A stretch of DNA of 64,000 bases from Xanthomonas sp. Leaf148 (GTDB taxonomy: Bacteria > Pseudomonadota > Gammaproteobacteria > Xanthomonadales > Xanthomonadaceae): the NCBI RefSeq assembly GCF_001423585.1, contig NZ_LMOP01000013.1, positions 4,921-68,920 on the forward strand. The letters are read 5' to 3'. The notes under the pieces were generated by a model, which saw only the letters and a list, made by a program, of their open reading frames with translations, was not told the origin of the DNA and did not search any database. Positions 37,571 through 45,154 of this stretch are shown piece by piece. The position numbers and the translations under genes are program-made. Position 1 is the stretch's first letter; each line of letters begins with the position of its first letter.

Positions 37571-37848
37571 CTATGTGTTGTTGTGCCGCGGCAGTGCTGC
37601 GGATTGGTGACAGCGCGACGTCCGATGTGCGTGATCGCGGTGCGTTTGCGCGCAGCAGGCGTCGTTCGCTTGTTCTCAGGTCATCGCGCTGCATGTCGTC
37701 GGTTTCGCGCATCGTGCGATCGCCTTGGCCATGCTTGGCTAAAGATGCGTTTGTTCCCTACGCAACTGCGGTCTCGGTTGGCGTTGCAGGCACGCAACCA
37801 TCACGCCCGGTCGGTACCGTGGACCTTTACTTCAAATAGGTAGCCACC

Positions 37849-38025
37849 ATGGATTTTGATGCTTCGCAGCAGTTGCGCATTCTTCGCGACATCCGCGACA
37901 CCAAGCCGGTGTCCGACGAGGAGGCAAATTGGGCGGTGCGTGCAGGGTATGCCGCGCAAGCCGAAGACGGCGATATCGATCTGACCCACGAGGGTCGCAA
38001 GGCGCTGGACGACGGACAGGCCTGA
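37849..38025 (+). CDS. 58-residue hypothetical protein
   Basis: A short acidic protein (MDFDASQQLRILRDIRDTKP, then SDEEANWAVRAGYAAQAEDG and DIDLTHEGRKALDDGQA). The helix-strand pattern, with LTHEGRKAL near the end, resembles the wing of a small winged-helix protein, but this is weak. The start follows AAATAGGTAGCCACC. Codon use and the amphipathic periodicity argue for a real gene. Function unknown. Confidence 0.6.
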   Translation: MDFDASQQLRILRDIRDTKPVSDEEANWAVRAGYAAQAEDGDIDLTHEGRKALDDGQA

Positions 38026-38220
38026 TCTTGTGATGCAGGTGTTGTGTGGCGATGCGTGTGTGCCTGTGACAGCTCGATCGACATCGCATCCTCATGGCCG
38101 GGTGCGCCACACGCGGGTTGCATCTGCGTGGTAATCCAACGCTTGCAGAGATCGAATACTTCGCTTCGACCGGGCGGTATTCGGCATCACTGCTGAGCGC
38201 CCCAAACATGCATAAAAAAA

Positions 38221-38241
38221 AGCCCCGGCAGAGCCGGGGCT
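38221..38241 (-). terminator. Terminator of tRNA unit, copy 1
   Basis: AGCCCCGGC / GCCGGGGCT perfect 9-bp stem with a 3-base loop. The preceding A run becomes a U tract on the minus strand. It lies 10 bases after tRNA-Glu. Confidence 0.85.
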
Positions 38242-38251
38242 TTTGGATGAT

Positions 38252-38327
38252 TGGCGTCCCCACGGGGATTCGAACCCCGGTGTCCACCGTGAAAGGGTGG
38301 TGTCCTAGGCCTCTAGACGATGGGGAC
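38252..38327 (-). tRNA. tRNA-Glu (TTC), copy 1
   Basis: A 76-base tRNA on the minus strand with acceptor stem GTCCCCA/TGGGGAC, discriminator G and encoded CCA. The anticodon loop CTTTCAC gives TTC. It is identical to the copy at 39144-39219. Confidence 0.96.
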
Positions 38328-38374
38328 GCGTATCAAAACCTCGTTGTCCATTCCAGACGGCCTAATGTCTGAAG

Positions 38375-38450
38375 TGGTGGAGCCAGGCGGGATCGAACCG
38401 CCGACCTCCTGCATGCCATGCAGGCGCTCTCCCAGCTGAGCTATGGCCCC
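38375..38450 (-). tRNA. tRNA-Ala (GGC), copy 1
   Basis: A 76-base tRNA on the minus strand. Acceptor stem GGGGCCA pairs with TGGCTCC (one G-U), and CCA is encoded. The anticodon loop ATGGCAT gives GGC. It lies upstream of tRNA-Glu copy 1 in one transcript. Confidence 0.96.
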
Positions 38451-38469
38451 GCGTTGCTGCGAGCCGGCA

Positions 38470-38498
38470 ATCATAGCGACTGAAGACGGCTTTGGGAA
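38470..38498 (-). promoter_or_regulatory. Candidate promoter of tRNA unit, copy 1
   Basis: On the minus strand, TATGAT (38470-38475) as -10 and TTCCCA (38493-38498) as -35 are 17 bases apart. It parallels the better promoter of copy 2. Confidence 0.45.
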
Positions 38499-39112
38499 GC
38501 GGTCTGTGCAAAAAAGATCTCCGGTGCTTCGGGGCATCGATCTGGATTGCGTGATCAGCACGAAGTTGCGCATGCAGCCAATCAATACGTCTCTTCTCGC
38601 GAGGGACCTTGCGATCAATCCGATGGACTGGATGGTTCGTCGTCGTTGCGGAGTAGGTAAGTGTTGCGGATGTCGTTTCGCATTAGTGCATGGACCGCAG
38701 CATCGACGCGCTGCCTTCAATCATCAACATCGTGATCAGCAGCATCGAGCGCCTGCATTCGCAACCGACGGTGCAGCCGACCTCAGCGACCAATGCTCCA
38801 CGTCCATGGTGTGCGCGGCGTTCGTTGCGCGACCGCACATTGCACTCGATGCCGCGCTTGGGTCGCCGCTGACCATGCGGACGATGCGGACGCGTGATCG
38901 ACGCGACTGCTTGCGCATGGCGCCTGCGCCACGCTCGCGCAGGCCGGTTCCAGTGAGCCCTCGCTCGGCAGGTCGCCGACGGTGTCGATGCACATTCGAA
39001 GCCGTGCGCAACGCGACGGCACTCGAATTTTTTTGACGCTTCCATGGCGGCAGCGAGGCTGCTGCCGAGACACAGCGCAAGCGCTCATCACTGCAAAAAA
39101 CAGGCAAAAAAA
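38499..39112. other. Spacer between the two tRNA units
   Basis: About 610 bases separate the two Ala-Glu units. Open frames exist on both strands, but none has believable protein character. No remnant gene was recognised. Confidence 0.4.
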
Positions 39113-39133
39113 AGCCCCGGCAGAGCCAGGGCT
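39113..39133 (-). terminator. Terminator of tRNA unit, copy 2
   Basis: Same hairpin as copy 1 but with one stem mismatch (GAGCCAGGGC instead of GAGCCGGGGC). It should be weaker. Confidence 0.7.
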
Positions 39134-39143
39134 TTTGGATGAT

Positions 39144-39219
39144 TGGCGTCCCCACGGGGATTCGAACCCCGGTGTCCACCGTGAAAGGGTGGTGTCCTAG
39201 GCCTCTAGACGATGGGGAC
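39144..39219 (-). tRNA. tRNA-Glu (TTC), copy 2
   Basis: A 76-base tRNA identical in all features to copy 1 at 38252-38327, displaced by exactly 892 bases. Anticodon TTC, encoded CCA. Confidence 0.96.
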
Positions 39220-39266
39220 GCAGATCAAAACCTGAGTTGTCATTTCAGACGGCCTAATGTCTGAGA

Positions 39267-39342
39267 TGGTGGAGCCAGGCGGGATCGAACCGCCGACCTC
39301 CTGCATGCCATGCAGGCGCTCTCCCAGCTGAGCTATGGCCCC
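39267..39342 (-). tRNA. tRNA-Ala (GGC), copy 2
   Basis: A 76-base tRNA matching copy 1 at 38375-38450, displaced by 892 bases. Anticodon GGC, encoded CCA. It is the first gene of the unit on the minus strand. Confidence 0.96.
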
Positions 39343-39359
39343 ACGAAACTGAGAACGAA

Positions 39360-39388
39360 ATGATAGCGACCCGTTAATGTTCGCGCAA
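39360..39388 (-). promoter_or_regulatory. Sigma-70-like promoter of tRNA unit, copy 2
   Basis: On the minus strand, TTGCGC (39383-39388) and TATCAT (39360-39365) are 17 bases apart, about 18 bases before tRNA-Ala copy 2. Confidence 0.6.
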
Positions 39389-39443
39389 GCGCTTTTTCAT
39401 TCCGATTGAGACAGCGCGTGCGCTCGGCAGCGCTGCCTGAAAC

Positions 39444-39905
39444 TCACTTGACGCCGTGCAGATCGCGCAGCTGCGTCGGCCGGGCACCGAAATATGCGGC
39501 GAGGTCGGCGATGTCCTGATCACTCAATGCAGTAGCTTGCGCGGTCATCAGCGGGTGCTGGCGGTCGCCACTGCGATAGGCCTGCAGCGCGTGCGCAAGA
39601 TAGTCGCCGTACTGGCCGCCAAGCTTGGGATAGCTGGGGTCGATCGGCGCATTGCCATCGGCACCGTGGCAATCCACGCAGCTCTGGCCGGTGGCCTTGC
39701 CTTTGGTATGCGCAAGTTTGTCGCCAGCCTCGGCGCGACCGGTGGGCAAGCCGGCAGAGGAGCCAGAGCCGTGCTCGCCGCTGGCATGGCCGGCATCGCC
39801 GGCGGAGTGATCGGTGGATTCGACCTGGGATTGAGAGCAGGCCGCCATCATCAGGGCAGCGACCAGGACGATGGCTAGACGCGGAGCGTGCAGGGCGTTC
39901 GGCAT
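39444..39905 (-). CDS. Lipoprotein c-type cytochrome
   Basis: A 153-residue exported haem protein. An N-terminal signal ends in a lipobox-like MMAACSQ, so it is probably membrane-anchored. A Ser/Gly/His-rich linker follows (about 25-60). The haem site is CVDCH at about residue 76, with the likely Met ligand in HPLM at about 120 and a C-terminal helix (LSDQDIADLAAYFGA). This is a class I, single-haem cytochrome of the c4/c5/c553 type. It is translated eight bases after a second cytochrome. Its electron partner is not known. Confidence 0.88.
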   Translation of the reverse strand: MPNALHAPRLAIVLVAALMMAACSQSQVESTDHSAGDAGHASGEHGSGSSAGLPTGRAEAGDKLAHTKGKATGQSCVDCHGADGNAPIDPSYPKLGGQYGDYLAHALQAYRSGDRQHPLMTAQATALSDQDIADLAAYFGARPTQLRDLHGVK

Positions 39906-39913
39906 GTGGGCGC

Positions 39914-40315
39914 TTATTTGAGGGTGGACAGGAAGGCGGAGATGTCGGCGATGTCCTGCTCGGAGAAACTCTGCGCCTGCGCCTGCATGGTCGGGTGTTT
40001 ACGCTTGCCCTGGCGGTATTCGGTCAGCGCTTGGGTCAGATACTGACTGGACTGGCCGCCGATCTTGGGCACGCGGTAACTGGGGTAGGCGTTCTTGTAG
40101 CCGGTCAAGCCGTGGCAGCCCTGGCAGGTATACGCCAGCAGGCGGCCATTGGAGGGATTGCCGGTCGGCGCTGCGGGCGCGGCGGCAGCAGGTGCGGCGG
40201 CGGCAGGCGCCGGCGTGGCCGGTACTGCTGGCGTGACTGACGGTGTCGCTGATGCGCCCCCAAACGGCAGGAAGACGACCAGAGCGAGACAAGCGGCGAG
40301 CGGCTGCGGGCGCAT
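39914..40315 (-). CDS. Periplasmic c-type cytochrome
   Basis: A 133-residue exported single-haem cytochrome. A signal peptide (LACLALVVFLPFGGASA) is followed by an Ala/Pro-rich linker of about 30 residues, then CQGCH, the YRVPKIGGQSSQYLTQAL block, HPTM as Met ligand and LSEQDIADISAFL-like C-terminal helix. It resembles the adjacent lipoprotein cytochrome, so the pair may come from duplication. The start at 40315 is chosen because the signal peptide begins there; the frame is open to 40405. Confidence 0.88.
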   Translation of the reverse strand: MRPQPLAACLALVVFLPFGGASATPSVTPAVPATPAPAAAAPAAAAPAAPTGNPSNGRLLAYTCQGCHGLTGYKNAYPSYRVPKIGGQSSQYLTQALTEYRQGKRKHPTMQAQAQSFSEQDIADISAFLSTLK

Positions 40316-40520
40316 GGTTTCGTATCCGGAAGACTGATTGAGCGTCCGCACGGTGGGGGCGTGACGGAACCGGACCGAGTATGCCTGCGAATTGGCGTGG
40401 AGCAAACGGGGTGAATACGCGAAGTTGAACAGACCATGACCTTTGGCGCATTGGCGACATGCATGCTCGGGTGGTTTACTTGCCTACAACACCTGTTCAC
40501 GCATCCACTAGGACACGACG

Positions 40521-41651
40521 ATGTCGCCACTCTCCTTCTTGCCCGGCCGCAGCGGAATTTGCGCCGCCGCAGTATTGATCTCCACCAGTCTGTTGTTGGG
40601 CGGCTGCAAGACCGGCGATGGGGAAGCCAAGGCCACCGAAGAAAAAAAGGCCGTCGATACCGTGCCGGTGGAAATCGCCAAGGCGGCGCGTCGCGCGGTG
40701 GCTGCCAGCTATACCGGTACCGCGGCACTGGAGCCGCGTGCGGAAGCGCAGGTGGTCGCCAAGACCTCCGGCGTGGCATTGGCGGTGATGGTGGAAGAGG
40801 GTCAGAAAGTGTCGGCCGGCCAGGCGCTGGTGCGACTGGATCCGGATCGCGCGCATCTGGCCGTTGCGCAAAGCGAAGCGCAACTACGCAAGCTGGAAAA
40901 CAGCTACCGCCGCGCCACGCAATTGGTCGGTCAGCAGCTGGTGAGCGCAGCCGATGTGGATCAGCTCAAGTTCGATGTGGAAAACAGCCGCGCGCAGCAC
41001 CGGCTGGCATCGCTGGAGCTGTCCTACACCACGGTGCAGGCGCCGATTTCCGGCGTGATCGCCTCGCGTTCGATCAAGACCGGCAACTTCGTGCAGATCA
41101 ACACGCCTATCTTCCGCATCGTCGACGACTCGCAGCTGGAAGCCACGCTCAACGTGCCCGAGCGCGAACTGGCGACGTTGAAATCGGGCCAGCCGGTGAC
41201 CTTGCTGGCCGATGCGCTGCCGGGCCAGCAGTTCGTGGGCAAGGTGGATCGCATTGCGCCGGTGGTGGATTCGGGCAGCGGCACGTTCCGTGTGGTGTGC
41301 GCCTTCGGCAAGGGCGCCGAGTCGCTGCAGCCGGGCATGTTCGGGCGCATCCGTATCGATTACGACCAGCGCAAGGATGCATTGGTGATTCCGCGCCTGG
41401 CGCTGCTCGATGATGGTGAGCCTGCGGTGTTCGTGGTGCGCAATGGCAAGGCCAGCCGCGTCCCGGTGAAACTTGGTTACGCCGAAGGCCCGTGGCTGGA
41501 AGTGCGTCAGGGTTTGAAGGAAGGCGATCAGGTGGTGACCGCCGGCAAGGTGGCACTGCGCGATGGCACTGCCGTGCAGGTGATTGGTCAGCCCGATCGC
41601 AAGCCGGTCGCGGTAGCTCCGGCTGCTGCACGCGATGAGACGCACTCATGA
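40521..41651 (+). CDS. RND efflux periplasmic adaptor (membrane fusion protein)
   Basis: A 376-residue adaptor linking an inner-membrane RND pump to an outer-membrane channel. A lipoprotein signal ends in LLLGGCKTG. The barrel-sandwich lipoyl half (ALEPRAEAQVVAKTSGVA), coiled-coil hairpin (about 100-150) and second lipoyl half (TVQAPISGVIASRSIKTGNFV) are followed by a beta-barrel (LEATLNVPERELATLK) and membrane-proximal domain. It overlaps the first RND gene by four bases (ATGA). No outer-membrane channel gene is nearby, so one encoded elsewhere is probably used. Confidence 0.93.
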   Translation: MSPLSFLPGRSGICAAAVLISTSLLLGGCKTGDGEAKATEEKKAVDTVPVEIAKAARRAVAASYTGTAALEPRAEAQVVAKTSGVALAVMVEEGQKVSAGQALVRLDPDRAHLAVAQSEAQLRKLENSYRRATQLVGQQLVSAADVDQLKFDVENSRAQHRLASLELSYTTVQAPISGVIASRSIKTGNFVQINTPIFRIVDDSQLEATLNVPERELATLKSGQPVTLLADALPGQQFVGKVDRIAPVVDSGSGTFRVVCAFGKGAESLQPGMFGRIRIDYDQRKDALVIPRLALLDDGEPAVFVVRNGKASRVPVKLGYAEGPWLEVRQGLKEGDQVVTAGKVALRDGTAVQVIGQPDRKPVAVAPAAARDETHS

Positions 41652-44600
41652 GCGGCCACGGCAACGTGCACGGCTCCTTGCACGACCCGCAGCTGCCAAC
41701 GCCTGGCGGCGGGCTGGTGGCCTTCGCAACACGGCGGCGCGTGACCATCGCCATGATCACCGTGACCATGCTGTTGTTCGGCCTGATCGCGCTACGTAGC
41801 CTCAAGGTCAATCTGCTCCCCGACCTGAGCTACCCCACGCTCACCGTGCGCACCGAATACACCGGCGCGGCGCCGGCGGAAATCGAAACGTTGGTGACCG
41901 AACCGGTGGAAGAAGCCGTCGGCGTGGTCAAGAACCTGCGCAAGCTCAAGTCGATCTCGCGCACCGGGCAGAGCGATGTGGTGCTGGAATTCGCCTGGGG
42001 CACCAACATGGACCAGGCAGGCCTGGAAGTGCGCGACAAGATGGAAGCGCTGTCGCTGCCGCTGGAAACCAAGCCGCCGGTGCTGCTGCGCTTCAATCCA
42101 TCCACCGAACCGATCATGCGGCTGGCGTTGTCGCCCAAGCAGGCCCCGGCGTCGGACGCCGATGCGATCCGTCAGCTCACCGGCCTTCGCCGCTATGCCG
42201 ACGAAGACCTGAAAAAGAAGCTCGAACCGGTGGCCGGTGTGGCTGCGGTCAAGGTCGGCGGCGGGCTGGAAGACGAGATCCAGGTCGATATCGATCAGCA
42301 GAAACTGGCGCAGCTCAATCTGCCCATCGACAACGTGATCACCCGACTCAAGGAAGAGAACGTCAACATCTCCGGCGGCCGGCTGGAAGAAGGCTCGCAG
42401 CGGTATCTGGTGCGCACGGTGAACCAGTTTGTGGATCTGGACGAGATCCGCAACATGCTGGTCACCACGCAGAGCAGCAGTAGCAGCGCCGCCGATGCAG
42501 CGATGCAGCAGATGTATGCGATTGCCGCGTCCACCGGCTCGCAGGCGGCGCTGGCGGCAGCGGCGGAAGTGCAGAGCACGTCGTCGGCGTCCAGCAGCAG
42601 CATCGCCGGCGGCATGCCGGTGCGGCTGAAAGATGTGGCCGACGTGCGCCAAGGCTACAAGGAGCGCGAGGCGATCATCCGTCTGGGCGGCAAGGAAGCG
42701 GTGGAGCTGGCGATCTACAAGGAAGGCGATGCCAACACCGTGTCCACAGCGGCCGCACTGCGCGCGCGACTGGAGCAACTCAAGGCAACCGTGCCGGGCG
42801 ATGTGCAGATCACCACCATCGAAGACCAGTCGCACTTCATCGAACACGCGATCAGCGATGTCAAAAAAGATGCGGTGATCGGCGGTGTGCTGGCGATCCT
42901 GATCATCTTCCTGTTCCTGCGCGACGGCTGGAGCACGTTCGTGATCAGCCTGTCGTTGCCGGTGTCGATCATCACCACGTTCTTCTTCATGGGCCAGCTT
43001 GGCTTGAGCCTCAACGTGATGTCGCTGGGCGGGCTGGCACTGGCTACCGGCCTGGTGGTGGACGATTCGATCGTGGTGCTGGAGAGCATCGCCAAGGCGC
43101 GCGAACGTGGCTTGAGCGTGCTGGATGCGGCCATCGCCGGCACCCGTGAAGTGAGCATGGCGGTGATGGCCTCCACGTTGACCACCATTGCGGTGTTCCT
43201 GCCGCTGGTGTTCGTGGAAGGCATTGCCGGGCAGCTGTTCCGCGATCAGGCGCTGACGGTGGCGATCGCCATTGCGATCTCGTTGGTGGTGTCGATGACG
43301 CTGATTCCGATGCTGAGCTCACTGAAGGGTGCGCCACCGATGGCGTTTCCGGATGAGCCGGACCACCCGGATTGGACGCCCGAACAGCGTTGGCTCAAGC
43401 CAGTGGCTGCCGGCCGTCGCGGGGCGGGGGCCAGCGTGCGCTATGCGTTCTTCGGCGGGGCGTGGGCGGTGGTCAAATTGTGGCGCGGCATCGCACGGGT
43501 GGTGTCGCCGGTGATGCGCAAGGCCAGCGACATTGCGATGGCGCCGTACGGCCGTGCCGAGCGTGGCTATCTGGCGATGTTGCCGGCAGCGTTGCGTCGG
43601 CCCGGTCTGGTACTGGGATTGGCCGCGGCCGCGTTTGTCGGCACCGTGCTGTTGGTGCCGATGCTGGGGGCGGACCTGATCCCGCAGCTGGCGCAGGATC
43701 GCTTTGAAATGACCGTGAAGCTGCCGTCCGGCACGCCGCTTGCGCAGACCGATGCACTGGTGCGCGAGCTGCAACTCGCGCACGACAAAGACCCCGGCAT
43801 CGCGTCGTTGTATGGCGTGAGCGGCAGCGGCACGCGGCTGGATGCCAACCCCACCGAAAGTGGGGAGAACATCGGCAAGCTCACCGTGGTGATGGCCGGC
43901 GGCGGCAGCCCTGAAGTGGAAGCGGCGGCGACGCAGCGTTTGCGCAGCAGCATGGTCGGGCACCCCGGTGCGCAGGTGGATTTCGCACGGCCGGCGTTGT
44001 TTAGTTTCTCGACTCCGCTGGAAGTGGAATTGCGCGGTCAGGATCTGGGCGAGCTGGAGCGGGCCGGGCAAAAACTGGCCGCGATGCTGCGCGCCAACGG
44101 CCACTATGCCGACGTCAAATCGACCGTGGAAGAGGGCTTTCCGGAGATCCAGATCCGCTTCGATCAAGAGCGTGCCGGTGCACTGGGCTTGACCACGCGG
44201 CAGATCGCCGATGTCATCGTCAAGAAGGTGCGTGGAGATGTGGCCACGCGTTACAGCTTTCGCGACCGCAAGATCGATGTGCTGGTGCGTGCGCAGCACA
44301 GCGACCGCGCCAGCGTGGATGCGATCCGCCAGCTGATCGTCAATCCGGGCAGCAGTCGCCCCGTGCGCCTGGCCGCCGTGGCCGAGGTGCTGGCGACGAC
44401 CGGCCCGAGCGAGATCCATCGCGCCGATCAGACCCGCGTGGCGATCGTGTCGGCCAGCCTGAAGGACATCGACCTGGGCGGTGCGGTGCGCGAAGTGGAA
44501 ACGCTGGTCCGCAAGGACCCGTTGGCTGCCGGCGTCGGCATGCATATCGGCGGGCAGGGCGAGGAGCTGGCGCAGTCGGTCAAGTCGTTGTTGTTTGCGT

Positions 44601-45154
44601 TCGGGCTGGCGATCTTTCTGGTCTATCTGGTGATGGCGTCGCAGTTCGAATCGCTGCTGCACCCGTTCGTCATCCTGTTCACCATCCCGCTGGCGATGGT
44701 GGGCGCGGTGCTGGCGCTGCTGATGACCGGCAAGCCGGTCTCGGTGGTGGTGTTCATCGGCCTGATCCTGCTGGTGGGCCTGGTGACCAAGAACGCGATC
44801 ATCCTGATCGACAAGGTCAACCAGTTGCGCGAAGAAGGCGTGCCCAAGCGCGAGGCCCTGATCGAAGGCGCACGCTCGCGTCTGCGGCCGATCGTCATGA
44901 CCACGCTGTGCACCTTGTTCGGCTTCTTGCCGCTGGCGGTGGCGATGGGCGAGGGCGCGGAAGTGCGCGCACCGATGGCGATCACCGTGATTGGTGGCCT
45001 GCTGGTGTCCACGCTGCTGACCCTGCTGGTGATTCCGGTGGTGTACGACTTGCTGGATCGCCGTGCGGACGCGTACTACCTGGAGCGCGGCCGTCGCATG
45101 GCGCGTCAGCAGGCGCAGACGCGTGAAAACACCGACGGACTGGAGGCGCTATGA
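41648..45154 (+). CDS. RND efflux transporter subunit 1 (with insertions)
   Basis: A 1168-residue AcrB-superfamily pump: 12 membrane segments with two large periplasmic loops. Family marks include the N-terminal ATRRRVTIAMITVTMLLFGL, the TM4 Asp pair region (GLALATGLVVDDSIVVLE) and IGLILLVGLVTKNAIILID near the C-terminus. It is about 130 residues longer than AcrB. Extra parts are a Ser/Ala-rich segment at residues 276-322 in the first loop and an extended basic linker between membrane segments 6 and 7 (about 560-640). It forms an operon with the adaptor and a second RND subunit. Substrate unknown. Confidence 0.92.
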   Translation: MSGHGNVHGSLHDPQLPTPGGGLVAFATRRRVTIAMITVTMLLFGLIALRSLKVNLLPDLSYPTLTVRTEYTGAAPAEIETLVTEPVEEAVGVVKNLRKLKSISRTGQSDVVLEFAWGTNMDQAGLEVRDKMEALSLPLETKPPVLLRFNPSTEPIMRLALSPKQAPASDADAIRQLTGLRRYADEDLKKKLEPVAGVAAVKVGGGLEDEIQVDIDQQKLAQLNLPIDNVITRLKEENVNISGGRLEEGSQRYLVRTVNQFVDLDEIRNMLVTTQSSSSSAADAAMQQMYAIAASTGSQAALAAAAEVQSTSSASSSSIAGGMPVRLKDVADVRQGYKEREAIIRLGGKEAVELAIYKEGDANTVSTAAALRARLEQLKATVPGDVQITTIEDQSHFIEHAISDVKKDAVIGGVLAILIIFLFLRDGWSTFVISLSLPVSIITTFFFMGQLGLSLNVMSLGGLALATGLVVDDSIVVLESIAKARERGLSVLDAAIAGTREVSMAVMASTLTTIAVFLPLVFVEGIAGQLFRDQALTVAIAIAISLVVSMTLIPMLSSLKGAPPMAFPDEPDHPDWTPEQRWLKPVAAGRRGAGASVRYAFFGGAWAVVKLWRGIARVVSPVMRKASDIAMAPYGRAERGYLAMLPAALRRPGLVLGLAAAAFVGTVLLVPMLGADLIPQLAQDRFEMTVKLPSGTPLAQTDALVRELQLAHDKDPGIASLYGVSGSGTRLDANPTESGENIGKLTVVMAGGGSPEVEAAATQRLRSSMVGHPGAQVDFARPALFSFSTPLEVELRGQDLGELERAGQKLAAMLRANGHYADVKSTVEEGFPEIQIRFDQERAGALGLTTRQIADVIVKKVRGDVATRYSFRDRKIDVLVRAQHSDRASVDAIRQLIVNPGSSRPVRLAAVAEVLATTGPSEIHRADQTRVAIVSASLKDIDLGGAVREVETLVRKDPLAAGVGMHIGGQGEELAQSVKSLLFAFGLAIFLVYLVMASQFESLLHPFVILFTIPLAMVGAVLALLMTGKPVSVVVFIGLILLVGLVTKNAIILIDKVNQLREEGVPKREALIEGARSRLRPIVMTTLCTLFGFLPLAVAMGEGAEVRAPMAITVIGGLLVSTLLTLLVIPVVYDLLDRRADAYYLERGRRMARQQAQTRENTDGLEAL

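Noticed and set aside
37430-39342. Possible integrative element using tRNA genes as attachment sites
   Set aside because: No integrase gene is present, and no displaced tRNA 3'-end repeat was seen; the tRNA units look like a simple local duplication.
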